Assembly: GCA_963422465.1 (NCBI GenBank)
Contig: OY730172.1
Span: 3,472,001 to 3,536,000 of the forward strand
Direction: 5' to 3'
Source: Lichina pygmaea
Lineage: Eukaryota > Ascomycota > Lichinomycetes > Lichinales > Lichinaceae
DNA length: 64,000 bases
The position numbers and the translations under genes were made by a program. Below, in pieces: positions 32,506-44,047 of this stretch. The notes under the pieces are model-generated. The model was not told the DNA's origin, did not search any database, and worked only from the letters and a program-made list of their open reading frames with translations. The first letter of the stretch is position 1; every line of letters starts with the position of its first letter.

Positions 32506-33893
32506 GCAGACATCTCAGTATCAAAGATCTTGAAGAAGTTAGCTGGTAGCTTTCCTCCAGAGTTGGCTGATCTTGAAGAAAGAATTTGCACTTCTGGGAG
32601 TGCACCTCTGAGTCGCTCTGAGCTTCTGCTTGGCTCAGCTGTTTTATGTTTTTTCTCTCCTGGTAGAGACTGAGAGAGAGGGAAAGACATAACTGGGGAG
32701 GGTTGTAGAGCTGGAACAGAGGTAGCTGTTGGGATCTCATATTTTCCTGGGCGTGTGTTCCATGCTTCTCTTGCCTTCTTGGCTGCTTCCTGGCGTACTG
32801 GACAGACACTGGCCCAGGCTGGGTGAGCTCCTCTGCAGTTGCAGCATTTTGGCTTGAGAAGCTGTTCAGGAACTTGGCAGGCTCTCCTTTCATGCTGGCC
32901 TCCACAGGCACCACACACAGCTTTGTTCTTGCAGAAGTGTGCTTGGTGCCCATAGCCAAAGCACTTGAAACATTGTGCAATGACTGTGTCTGCCAGGAAA
33001 GGTTCTGCTTCATGCATCCTGTGCCCCAGCACTAGCCCACTCTCAATCAAAAGATTGGCTTGTTCAGGGGTAGCCAGATCCAGGTGGAGAGAGGTAACTG
33101 GCTTCTTTTGAGCTATAGCCTTCTTAGACCAGTAGACTCTCAGGATGGTGATTTGTTTGCTCAGAGATAGGTTGCTGTTCTGGATTATCTGGCAGGTTTT
33201 CTCCAGGTCTTCAGGTTGGATATCTTCTGTTCTGACTCCATGGATCAGAACTGGGAATCTCTTGGGCTGGATGGTTGCTTCCTTTGTGAAGATAGCTGAT
33301 ACCCAGGCAGGGTTTTTCTCTAGGAAGACTTTAGTCTCTTGGCTTTCTGTGTTAATAAGGATATCCCCTGAAGGAAGTTTCCTTACTGCTCTGACCTGCT
33401 TGTTGTAGGGGCTGGGTAGTCTGTCTTGAAGAGTCTGGAAAAGCTGGATGTGAGTTCTATTAGCCATGTCAGGTGGCTGGATACCAGGATGTACAAGAAC
33501 TTCTTTGAGAATTCTTGCAGGTAGAGGGATTTGCGCTGGAATGGATTTTTGGACAGCCTGGGCATATGATGGCTTGGCTTCTTGTTGGTCCAGCCGCTTG
33601 TTGATATTCTCCAGCTTCTGGAAGATTCTGTTGGTGAGGCCAGTAGAGCTAGACTGGGCTTCTGTAGAGAAGGAGTTTTTTTTGATATTTTCCCAGCTTT
33701 TCAGAATAGATTCTGGGACTGGTTGGGTTTTGATCCAGGAGTCTACTAGTTTGTAGTCACTCTGGGGAGCTGGTTGGAGGGTAGGAGAGCTGGACTGGGT
33801 GCTAGGCAGACTGGAAGCTGGTTGGGAGAGTATAGCTAGTGTAGCTCTGGTGTTACTTTCTGAAGAGGTGGGTTTTTTCTTCTTGGGAGCCAT
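32502..33893 (-). CDS. LINE ORF1 protein (L2), zinc-knuckle RNA-binding
   Basis: Intact 463 residues, nucleic-acid-binding partner of ORF2 that would coat LINE RNA. The N-terminal third is Ser/Gln/Pro-rich. The middle contains a conserved block (PSPYNKQVRAVRKLPSGDIL, then KRFPVLIHGVRTEDIQPEDL) that fits an RRM-like esterase-free ORF1 domain of the I/Tad type. The C-terminal third has three Cys/His knuckles: CFKCFGYGHQAHFC, CGACGGQHERRAC and CCNCRGAHPAWASVC. The stop overlaps the ORF2 start as ATGA. Start chosen at MAPKKKKP because the 55848 copy begins at the equivalent MPVKKKKP. Confidence 0.85.
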   Translation of the reverse strand: MAPKKKKPTSSESNTRATLAILSQPASSLPSTQSSSPTLQPAPQSDYKLVDSWIKTQPVPESILKSWENIKKNSFSTEAQSSSTGLTNRIFQKLENINKRLDQQEAKPSYAQAVQKSIPAQIPLPARILKEVLVHPGIQPPDMANRTHIQLFQTLQDRLPSPYNKQVRAVRKLPSGDILINTESQETKVFLEKNPAWVSAIFTKEATIQPKRFPVLIHGVRTEDIQPEDLEKTCQIIQNSNLSLSKQITILRVYWSKKAIAQKKPVTSLHLDLATPEQANLLIESGLVLGHRMHEAEPFLADTVIAQCFKCFGYGHQAHFCKNKAVCGACGGQHERRACQVPEQLLKPKCCNCRGAHPAWASVCPVRQEAAKKAREAWNTRPGKYEIPTATSVPALQPSPVMSFPLSQSLPGEKKHKTAEPSRSSERLRGALPEVQILSSRSANSGGKLPANFFKIFDTEMSA

Positions 33894-34389
33894 GTTAGAG
33901 ATTGTTTGGCACTGGTTTGGTGTTTTCTGTCTGCAGAGTACTGCCAGAAAGAAGAGTCACCTGGTTTCCCAGCAGTAATAATCTAGTCCTGGGACCAATC
34001 CCCAAGACTAGACTTTCCTGGGCAGCTTTTTCCAACTAAGCTCTGGGCAAAGCTAGAAGTATTAACCTAGACTAGGGACCAGACCCCCTATCTAGACTTT
34101 CCTTGGGCCAAAGACTCTGCTAGCTCCAGAGTCAGTCAGACTCTAACCATTCCTCTTATCCTGAGACTCTTTCTCTGGTTGTGGGTAGATTGCTGGTTGT
34201 TGAAGAAGAAGATCGTGGATTCAAGATCACAACTTTTGGCAAACAGGCGTGGTTCTCAAAGGTGATGGGTTTTCACCTTAAGGTTTGAGTGGTTTCAGAG
34301 AGGAACTCAGCTGTTTTCCAGAATATATGACAAATTGTGGTGTTTGTCAAAAATGATGGTCCTTGAAGGACGTGGTTCTGGGAAGAGTT

Positions 34390-37339
34390 GAGCCAGGCTT
34401 GACACAGTATACATGAAGCATCAAGACAATCTCACCAGTCTCAACACAGGATGCATGAAGCATCAAGACAATCTCACCAGTCTTGACACAGGATACATGA
34501 AGCATCAAGACAATTTCACCAGTCTTGACGTAGGGTGCATAATATGGTGGGACTGTCAAGACAATCTCACCTGTCTTGATGTCAAGACTGTCAAGACAAT
34601 CTTGATCATCTTGACAGGCCAGCACTATATAGTCCAGTGATAGTTCCCTTATAGAACAATCATCTTCAACTCATGTTGTGATCCAGACAACTAGATCTAC
34701 TTCAATACAATCCTTTTATACAAAGCCATTGATCAGGTGTCACCACCACCACATTCCACCAAACCCCTTCGCACTCCTTGACACTCCTCTCCTGCAAGAA
34801 CCAACCCGCCTTCCACATCTCACTCTTAATCCTATACTTGGTTAGGACAGCACAGTACAGACTGCAACACTTTGAAGACCCTCAAGGATGAGTACCTGAG
34901 GAGTAACCAACCCCAACTTCCCAGATGGAAAGATTAGTGTTGCCAAGCCAGACCTGTTCTACAGTGAAAGAAACAAGGTCAACAACTGGCTCATGCAACT
35001 CCAAGTCTACTTTCAATTCCAACCAGAGACAAAGCTGCCTAAGGAGAAGTGGCCCCTCTTCGCAACCACTTACATAAGAGGTAATACTTATCAATGGATC
35101 AAGCCCTACGTTAACAAACATCTCTCAGGAAACAGAAACCATGACAGCATGTCGGAATAGATAACAAAATAGACACAATTCAAGGACAAGATCAAAAGGA
35201 TCCTTGGACTATCTAACAAAGACAAAGTGGCTATACGAATAATCCAGCACATCAAACAACAACACTCTGCTGCAGAGTACACCACACAGTTCAAGCAATA
35301 CTCAGTACTGACTGACTGGGACAACAACACCCTCATAGTTATGTACTGACATGGACTCAAAGAAAACATGAAGAACAAAATCACCTTCAACAGACAAGTG
35401 GTCACCACACTGGACAAGCTCATCACACAAGCAATCAACATTGATGACAAGCTATTCAAGTGAGTGATGGAGAAGTGCCACAACAGAGGATACAGCCACT
35501 CTGCATGGCATGTGAGCAACCACTACAAGCTGTCTAACAAGGCACCGCCACATGACCCATATAGCTATACACCCATGGAACTGGATGCAGTCCACCACAA
35601 GGGAAGATTCACAAAGGGAAGGAACAACAAAAAAAAGAAAGCACTGAAGTGCTATACCTGTGGCAAGCTAGGCCACATAGTGAGAGACTGTTGTTCAAAG
35701 AACAAGGTGCACTGACAGCAACTTAATACACTTGACAGAGACTGGAATGTCATCAAGCCGGAGGACTCACCAGGAGAGGCTCAGCTATCCCTTGAACAAT
35801 AGGACAAATACAATCAGACATTGGAAGCAGCCCACCAACTGGCAACATCAGGAGGCAAGGACCTACCAGAACAGACAGGTCAGGACAAGGGACAGAAGCT
35901 CTTAACCACCTCTGATGGGGACTGAGACAAACCCACGTCTATCAAAGAAGAAATACCACAAGGAAGCTATGCTTACAGCATGGACCCACGAAATCTACAG
36001 TATGGTGAACTACAGTGGAGGTTTTGCATGAAACACTACTGCACCTACCACGAACAACTACGAAGGTACAGAGGAAATTCACCCTACTGCACCACCTGCC
36101 ACAAGCATTGAGTCAATTGCAAGAAGGATGTGTGTGAGATCTATTTTTGGGACAAACACCAACACACTGTATTCCCCGGGCACACACATGATTGGCACAA
36201 ACACCTCATATTCCTACAGCAAGGCAACAACCACAACTGCTACATCAACAATTGGCAGTACTGCCTCAAGCCTGGATGTGACAAGCATCAGCCAGACAAA
36301 TTCATGAACAGATTCCTCAGAACTGATGGGAATAGCTGGACCCATTGCCTAGTCAGTGGAAAGACACTTCAATCAGGAAAAGATTGAACTCCCTTGTCAA
36401 GGGGTGATATTGGGAGCTTAACAACATGACCCCTAGCAACGCAAAGCACCTGCGATTACCTGTGTCACTACACGCCAACACACCAGTACAGACATACGCA
36501 CTTGTTGACTCTGGAGCCAGTGGAAACTACATTTCAAGACAACTTTACAACACCCTCAGCACTGGAAGGAGACACAAGCAGTAGCTCTATCAGCTCACGA
36601 TGGCAAATAGACAGACAGAGCTAGTCTGCCATGAGATGTAGCCAATAGAAATAGTTACCAGACACCATGCTGAAAGGATCCACCTTGATATTGTCAAGTT
36701 GGCCACTCAGGATATCTATTTAGGGATACCTTGGCTAAAGAAGCACAACCAAGTTGTTAACTGAAGGATAGGAGTACTCACGTTTAGGAACTGTACTAAC
36801 AACACAGCTCAGACCTGTTACCAGCCGCAGAAGGCATAGACAGATGAGGGAAGGAGTCCTCAGTGGAACCTCACTGACAGAAAGGACAACTGTCAAGAGA
36901 AGAGGTCTGCCTTGACAGGCACACCCCAGAACCAGGTGGCCAAACAGTCAGAGATAAAGAGAGAGGAAGTTATTAACTTTCTGGAGATCCCTGAAGAGTA
37001 CTGACCTGGGTATGATAACCTCTTTCAGGAAGAGACAACAACAGCAGTGTTGCCTAAGCACTAACCTTGGAATCATGAGATCAAGTTGTAACCAGGGACA
37101 GAGCCAGGATTTGGACTAATTTACCAGTTATCAGAGAAAAAGCTCCAAGTACTTCGCGAGTACCTGGAGGAAAACCTGAAAAAGAGTTTCATTCAAGAAT
37201 CTCAATCGCCAGCAGGATACCCAATACTATTTGCACCAAAGAAAGACAGAAGTCTTCGACTTTGTGTGGATTACAGGAAACTCAACAACATTACCATCAA
37301 AAACTGATATCTGTTGCCAAATGCGAACAAATTGTGAGA
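34390..37339 (+). mobile_element. Gypsy A outer element, left half
   Basis: A partial 5' LTR (about 34398-34869, first part missing) is followed by internal sequence: primer-binding site, gag (34890-35715, zinc knuckle CYTCGKLGHIVRDC), the Cys/His block (about 35940-36390), protease (DSGASGNY, about 36508) and the start of reverse transcriptase. It stops at TGAGA (37335-37339) where a complete younger Gypsy A is inserted; the element resumes at 44048. It is an old fossil with well over ten breaks in this half. The left end abuts the LINE L2 5' end. Confidence 0.85.
34398..34869 (+). repeat. Gypsy A LTR, type 1, 5'-truncated
   Basis: Ends TGCAACA at 34869 and contains three 42-bp minisatellite units from about 34411, then the ACTATATAG box. 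The TGTTACGACC start is absent. CCAGG at 34393-34397 also follows the 3' LTR at 47484-47488; this could be the 5-bp target duplication of the outer element or chance. Confidence 0.7.
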
Positions 37340-38023
37340 TGTTACGACCCAGGGAATGGGAGCCACTTATTTATAGGCAATCAGGCTGCGGGCCAGGCAA
37401 GAGGACACCATGGAAGTCAAGTGACCAACCAACAAGGGGTCACGTGACTGTCGAGACACACACAGGAGTCTTGACGCAGCATGCATGAAGCATCAAGACA
37501 ATCTCACCAGTCTTGACGCAGGATGCATGAAGCATCAAGACAATCTCACCAGTCTTGACGCAGGATGCATGAAGCATCAAGACAATCTCACCAGTCTCGA
37601 CGCAGGATGCATGAAGCATCAAGACAATCTCACCAGTCTCAACACAGGATGCATGAAGCATCAAGACAATCTCACCAGTCTTGACACAGGGTGCATAACA
37701 TGGTGGGACTGTCAAGACAATCTCACCTGTCTTGACGTAGAGACTGTCGAGACAATCTTGATTGTCTTGACAGGCCAGCACTATATAGTCTGGTGATAGT
37801 TCCCTTATGGAACAATCGTCTTCAACTCATGTTGTGATCCAGACAACTAGATCTACTTCAATACAATCCTTTGTACAAAGCTGTTGATCAAGTGTCACCA
37901 CCACCATGTTCCACCAAACCCCTTTGCACTCCTTGACACTCCTCTCCTGCAAGAACCAACCTGCCTTCCACCTCTCGCCCTAATCCTATACTCAGATAGG
38001 ACAGTACGGTACAGACCGCAACA
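37340..38023 (+). repeat. 5' LTR of inner Gypsy A (684 bp, type 1)
   Basis: TGTTACGACCCAGG ... GACCGCAACA. Holds five 42-bp hairpin units (about 37487-37696) plus a degenerate sixth, then a TATA box (TATATAG, 37782). The short GTCTTCAA at 37818-37825 is complementary to TTGAAGAC just inside the internal region (38026-38033). Confidence 0.92.
37487..37696 (+). repeat. 42-bp minisatellite, 5 units, in Gypsy A type 1 LTR
   Basis: Unit: GAAGCATCAAGACAATCTCA followed by CCAGTCTTGACGCAGGATGCAT. Each unit is an inverted repeat (TCAAGAC / GTCTTGA, 10-base loop). Copy number is 3, 5, 5 and 2 in the LTRs at 34398, 37340, 43366 and 46924. The 124-bp shorter LTR at 46924 fits the loss of three units. 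Confidence 0.9.
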
Positions 38024-41000
38024 CTTTGAAGACTCTCAAGGATGAGTACCTCAGGAGCAACCAACCCCAACTTCCCAGATAGAAAGATTAGCGTCGCCAA
38101 GCCAGACCTGTTCTACGGCGAAAGAAACAAGGTTGACGACTGGCTCATGCAACTCCAAGTCTACTTTCAATTCCAACCAGAGACAAAGCTGCCTAAGGAG
38201 AAGTGGCCCCTCTTCGCAACCACTTACATGAGAGGCAATGCTTATTGATGGATCAAGCCCTACGTCAACAAACACCTCTCAGGAAACAGAGACCACGACA
38301 GCACAACAGAATGGATGACAAAATGGACACAATTCAAGGACAAGATCAAAAGGATTCTTGGGCTATCTAACAAAGACAAAGTGGCTATACGAATGATCCA
38401 GCACATCAAACAACAACACTCAGCCGCAGAGTACACCACGCAGTTCAAACAATACTCAGTACTGACCGACTGGGACGATGACGCCCTGATGGTCATGTAC
38501 TGACGTGGACTCAAGGAAAACATGAAGGATGAGATCACCTTTGACGGACGAGTGGTCGACACACTGGACAACCTCATCGCACAAGCAATCAACATTGATG
38601 ACAAGCTATTCAAGCAAGCGATGGAGAAACACCACAACAGAGGATACAGCCACCCCGCATGGCATGTGAGCAACCACTACAAGCTGCCTAACAAGGCACT
38701 GCCACATGATCCATATAGCTATGCACCCATGGAACTGGATGCAGTCCACCACAAGGGAAGGTTCACAAAGGGAAGGAACAACAAAAAAAGGAAAGCACTG
38801 AAGTGCTATGCCTGTGGCAAGCTAGGCCACATGGCGAAAGACTGTCGTTCAAAGAACAAGGTGCACCGACAGCAACTTAATACACTTGACGGAGACTGGA
38901 ATGTCATTGAGCCAGAGGACCCACCAGGAGAGGCTCAGCTATCCCTCGAACAATGGGATAACTACGATCAGACATTGGAAGCAGCCCACCAACTGGCAAC
39001 ATCAGGAGGCAAGGACCTACCAGAACTAACAGGTCAGGACAAGGGACAGGAGCCCTTAACTACCTCTGATAGGGACTGAGATGAACCTGTGTCTATCAAA
39101 GAAGAAATACCACAAGGAAGCTATGCTTACAGCATGGACCCACGAAATCTACGGCACAGTGAACTACAGTGGAGGTTTTGCATGAAGCACTACTGCACCT
39201 ACCACAAACAACTACGAAGGTACGGAGGACATTCACCCTACCACGCCACCTGCCACAAGCATTGGGTCAATTGCGAGAAGGATGCGTGTGAGATCCATCT
39301 TTGGGACAAACGCCAACACACTGCATTCCCCGGGCACACACATGATTGGCACAAACACCTCATGTTCCTACAGCAAGGCAACAACCACAACTGCTACATC
39401 AACAATTGGCAGTACTGCCTCAAGCCTGGATGTGACAAGCATCAGCAAGACAAATTCATGAATGGATTCCTCAGGACTGATGGGAATGGCTGGACCCATT
39501 GCCCAGTTAGTGGAAAGACACTTCAACCAGGAAAAGACTGAACTCCCTTGTCAAGGGGCGATATTGGGAGCTCAACAACATGACCCCTAGCAACACAAAG
39601 CACCTGTGATTGCCTGTGTCACTACACACCAACACGCCAGTACAGACATACGCACTTGTTGACTCTGGAGCCAGTGGAAACTACATTTCAAGACAACTCT
39701 ACAACACCCTCGGCACTGGAAGGAGACGCAAGCAGCAGCCCTATCAGCTCGCGATGGTAAATGGACAGACAGAGCTAGTCTGCCATGAGACGCAGCCAAT
39801 GGAAATAGTTACTGGACACCATGCTGAAAGGATCTACCTTGATATTGTCAAGTTGGCCACTCAGGATATCTATTTGAGGATGCCTTGGCTAAAGAAGTAC
39901 AACCCAGTTGTTAACTGGAGGACAGGAGTACTCATGTTTAGGAACTGCACTAACAACACAGCTCGGACCTGTTACCAGCCGTAGAAGGTGTGGACAGATG
40001 AGGGAAGGAGTCCTCAGTGGAACCTCACCGACAGAAAGGACAACTCTCAAGAGAAGAGGTCTGCCTTGACAGGCACACCCCGGAACCAGGTGGCCAAACA
40101 GTCAGAGATGAAGAGAGAGAAAGTTGTTAACCCTCTGGAGATCCCTGAAGAGTACTGACCTGGGTATGATAACCTCTTTCAGGAAGAGACAACAACAGCA
40201 GTGTTGCCTAAGCACCAACCTTGGGATCATGAGATCAAGTTGCAACCAGGGACAGAGCCAGAATTTGGACCAATTTACCAGTTATCAGAGAAAGAGCTCC
40301 AAGTACTTCGCGAGTACCTGGAGGAAAACCTGAAAAAGGGTTTCATTCGAGAATCTCAATCACCAGCAGGATACCTGATACTATTTGCACCAAAGAAAGA
40401 CAGAAGTCTTCGACTTTGTGTGGATTACAGGAAACTCAACAACATTACCATCAAGAACTGATATCTGTTGCCAAATGCGAACAAATTGCGAGACAGGATC
40501 AGCCAAGCTACAATCTTTACCAAGCTGGACTTGAAAGGAGCATACAACCTGATACACATGAAAGAAGGAGAAGAATGGAAGACAGCCTTCAGAACCTGAT
40601 ACAGACACTATGAGTATCTGGTTATGCCATTCAGACTCACAAACACACCAGCAACATGTCAAGCATTGATCAACAACGTCATCAGAGCACACCTGGACCA
40701 AACAGCTATCACCTACCTGGACAACATTCTTGTCTACTCAAACACGCAACAGGAACATACCAAACATGTGAAGGATGTTCTACGATACCTACAAGAGGCA
40801 GGGCTCAAGCTCAACCTGAAGAAATACAAGTTCAACAAACCAGAAGTTGAATTCCTCAGATATATCATAGGGATTGAAGGGATCAAGATTGACCCTGAGA
40901 AAATCAAAGTGATTCAGCAATGGCCAACACCGACATCAGTTAAGGAAGTACAAGCCTTCCTGGGATTTGCCAACTTCAACTGACAGTTCATCAAGAACTA

Positions 41001-43365
41001 CTCACAGATGGCAACACCACTGACAGAACTCACAAAGAAGGATGTGGAGTACTGGTGGACAGAGAGACAACAAAAAGCATTCCAACAGCTCAAGGACGCT
41101 TGCGCCAAGGAACCAGTTCTCCTCAACTTCAAGACAGGCCAACCGACATGAATTGAGACAGACGCTTCAGATCAGGCAGTGGGAGCATGTCTATGCCAAC
41201 AGGCAGACAACAAGTGGCACCCAGTTGCCTACTACTCACGAAAAATGACACAAGCAGAACAAAACTATGATATCCACAATAAAGAGCTACTGGCAGTTGT
41301 CAACGCACTCGAACACTGGAGAGTGTACACGGAAAGCAGTTCTGAACTCACCATTCTCACAGACCACAAGAATCTGACAACATTCACGACAACCAAGAAG
41401 CTGAACAGACGGCAAGTCAGATGGGCTGAACTCCTAGGGCAACACAAGTTCAAGATCTTGTACACCCCTGGACAAGACAATAGGAGAGCAGACGCACTAA
41501 GCTGACAAAAAGACCACATGGAAGATGATGAACACCAAGGAATGATCTTACAGCAGGACCAGCAAGGAAACCTGGTGCCTCAACCACAGATCAACAAGCT
41601 CACAGCAGAAGACACTGAAGAACTAATAAGGAACTACCATGATAATCCAGCACATGGTCACCCAGGAATCTCCAAGACCACAGACCTTATCCAACAGGCA
41701 GGGAACAATGTTATTAACCTCTGACAACATGTCACAAACTACATCAGCAAGTGTCTACTATGCCAGAAAAACAAACATGGAAGACATAAGCCATACAGAG
41801 AAGGACACCCGAACACGATACTGAGAGGTCTGTGGGAAGACGTGTCAATGGACTTCATCACAAAGCTACCCAAGTCCAAAGACCCAGTCACAGGAATCAC
41901 CTACAACTTGATTATGGTGATAGTGGACAGATTCACAAAATATCTAATAGCGGTACCATTCAAGGAGACCCACACAGCAGAACAGTTGGGACACCTCTTA
42001 CTGGACAGATTGGTCAGAGACCACAGAGTTCTGATCACGATCATTACAGACAGGGATAAACTCTTCACATCCAACTACTGGAAGACAATCAGTGCAGCCA
42101 TGGGAACAAAACCCAAAATGTCTACAGCCTATCACCCACAAACTGACAGCCAGACAGAGCAAGCGAACCAAGTCCTGGAGACTTACTTACGGCATTACAT
42201 CAACAAGACCCACAGCAATTGGGTACAGTTATTACCGGTGGCACAGCTGGCAATCAACCAGCACAGATCAGACTCAACAAAGGAATCACTATTTTTTGCC
42301 AATTTTGGACAACATGCGAACATCGGGATGCCAAGCAGAGCTTCACCAAACACGGAGAAAGCACTCCAACACAACAAGCTCCTACGACAAACGCACACGA
42401 TGATGAGGCACTACCTTCAAGAAACCTCAGAAAAAATGCAACATCAAATAGACAAGAAATCAAAAATAGCACCTCAGCTAAAGAAGGGGGATAAAGTCTA
42501 CCTCCTCACAAGAAATTGGAGAACGAAGAAACCAAGAACAAAGAAACTGGACTATGTCAAGGTCAGACTATTTTCAGTCAAAGAAAAAACTGGACCAGTC
42601 AACATCAGACTGCGACTACCGAGAGACGCTCAGGTACACCCAAACTTTCACATCTCAATGATCAAATTAGCTGACCAGAGCACACCCTTGCAGGAAACAT
42701 TTCATTACCAACCAGAGGAAGAACAGGAATTCAAGGCTGAACAGATCCTGAAGAGAAAAGATCAGCGATACCTTGTCAAGTGGAAAAACTACCCAGACTT
42801 GGAAAATACCTGGGAGCCACTCAGGAACCTCACGAACTGCCAGCTCCTCCTGCAGCAGTTCCGGCAGAAGCAGGACTGAACAGCTCGGCCTGCAGCGTGG
42901 ACACGTTAATGACTGTCGCCGACAAGTCTTCACCATCTGCCTCCATTTCAGCAACAAGGCACTGGAGCTTCTTCTTTGCTTGACCCTCAGCACCCTCAAG
43001 AACCTTTCACTTTCAGGACACATGAGCCTGCAGCTCGGCAAGCTGCTCAACAAGAGCATCCCGCTTGGCCTCATCAACAGCCAAATCCTCGCGAAGGTTA
43101 TCCCAAGTCATGTTCAGCGACTCCCAAGAAAGTGACACACAGGACTTCCCACGACAAGTGCATTCAGCGCACTTCAACTTATCGTTGTCGTCAGACATTC
43201 AGAAGCAGAGCTTGTGGTTCAAAACACAGAAGTCACACGGAGCAAGCAACACAAAGTTATGATCACAGATCTGGGCTGCCAGTTGGTTTCAGTAAGCAGA
43301 GGCACATGATTTTGCAGACATACTCAAGAATTCATCAGGACAATGAATAAAGGAGAGGAGGGTAG

Positions 43366-44047
43366 TGTTACGACCCAGGGGATGGGAGCCACTTATTTAT
43401 AGGCAATCAGGCTGTGGGCCAGGCAAGAGGACACCATGGAAGTCAAGTGACCAACCAACAAGGGGTCACGTGACTGTCGAGACACACGGGAGTCTCGACA
43501 CAGCATGCATGAAGCATCAAGACAATCTCACCAGTCTTGACGCAGGATACATGAAGCATCAAGACAATCTCACCAGTCTCAACGCAGGATGCATGAAGCA
43601 TCAAGACAATCTCACCAGTCTTGACGCAGGATGCATGAAGCATCAAGACAATCTCACCAGTCTTGACACAGGATGCATGAAGCATTGAGACAATCTCACC
43701 AGTCTTGACGCAGGGTGCATAACATGGTGGGACTGTCAAGACAATCTCACCTGTCTCGACATCAAGACTGTCAAGACAATCTCAATTGTCTTGACAGGCC
43801 AGCACTATATAGTCCGGCAATAGTTCCCTTATGGAACGATCGTCTTCAACTCATGTTGTGATCCAGACAACTAGATCTACTTCAATACAATCCTTTGTAC
43901 GAAGCTGTTGATCAGGTGTCACCACCACCACATTCCACCAAACCCCTTCGCACTCCTTGACACTCCTCTCCTGCGAGAACCAACCTGCCTTCCACCTCTC
44001 GCCCTAATCCTATACTCGGATAGGACAGTAAGGTACAGACCACAACA
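43366..44047 (+). repeat. 3' LTR of inner Gypsy A (682 bp, type 1)
   Basis: TGTTACGACCCAGGGG ... GACCACAACA. Five minisatellite units (about 43508-43717), as in its 5' partner. Followed directly by TGAGA and the reverse-transcriptase sequence of the outer element. Confidence 0.92.

Larger units (their letters stand above)
29089..34389 (-). mobile_element. LINE copy L2, full length on the minus strand
   Basis: About 5.3 kb with all parts: 5' end GGTTCTGGGAAGAG (34374-34387), 5' UTR of about 490 bp, ORF1 (33893-32502), ORF2 (32505-29263), 3' UTR and an A-rich pentanucleotide tail (CAAATAAAAATAAAATAC on the minus strand, about 29089-29110). ORF1 is whole. ORF2 has a few in-frame stops, mostly TGG-to-TAG and CGA-to-TGA, so this copy cannot make a full ORF2 protein. 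The left flank is Gypsy A gag with an 11-mer ACATAAGAGGT. Confidence 0.88.
37340..44047 (+). mobile_element. Gypsy A inner element, complete with both LTRs
   Basis: Ty3/Gypsy chromovirus-type element of 6.7 kb between TGAGA duplications (37335-37339 and 44048-44052). Parts in order: 5' LTR, primer-binding site (from 38024), gag (from 38042, zinc knuckle CYACGKLGHMAKDC near 38810), Cys/His block (39089-39541), protease (DSGASGNY near 39660), reverse transcriptase (about 40200-41000), RNase H (about 41150-41500), integrase (about 41520-42650), chromodomain (about 42740-42876, [18 protein letters not shown]), an antisense Cys-rich/coiled-coil frame (about 43235-43013) and 3' LTR. Structurally whole but broken, with roughly ten breaks. 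By eye its LTRs differ by a few percent, mostly transitions, so it is fairly young. Confidence 0.92.

Noticed and set aside
34393-34397. CCAGG as target duplication of the outer Gypsy A (also at 47484-47488)
   Set aside because: The 5' LTR start is missing on the left, so a 5-base match there cannot be told from chance.
37487-37720. CRISPR-like array of regularly spaced repeats
   Set aside because: The units are contiguous 42-bp tandem copies without unique spacers, inside an LTR of a eukaryotic element.
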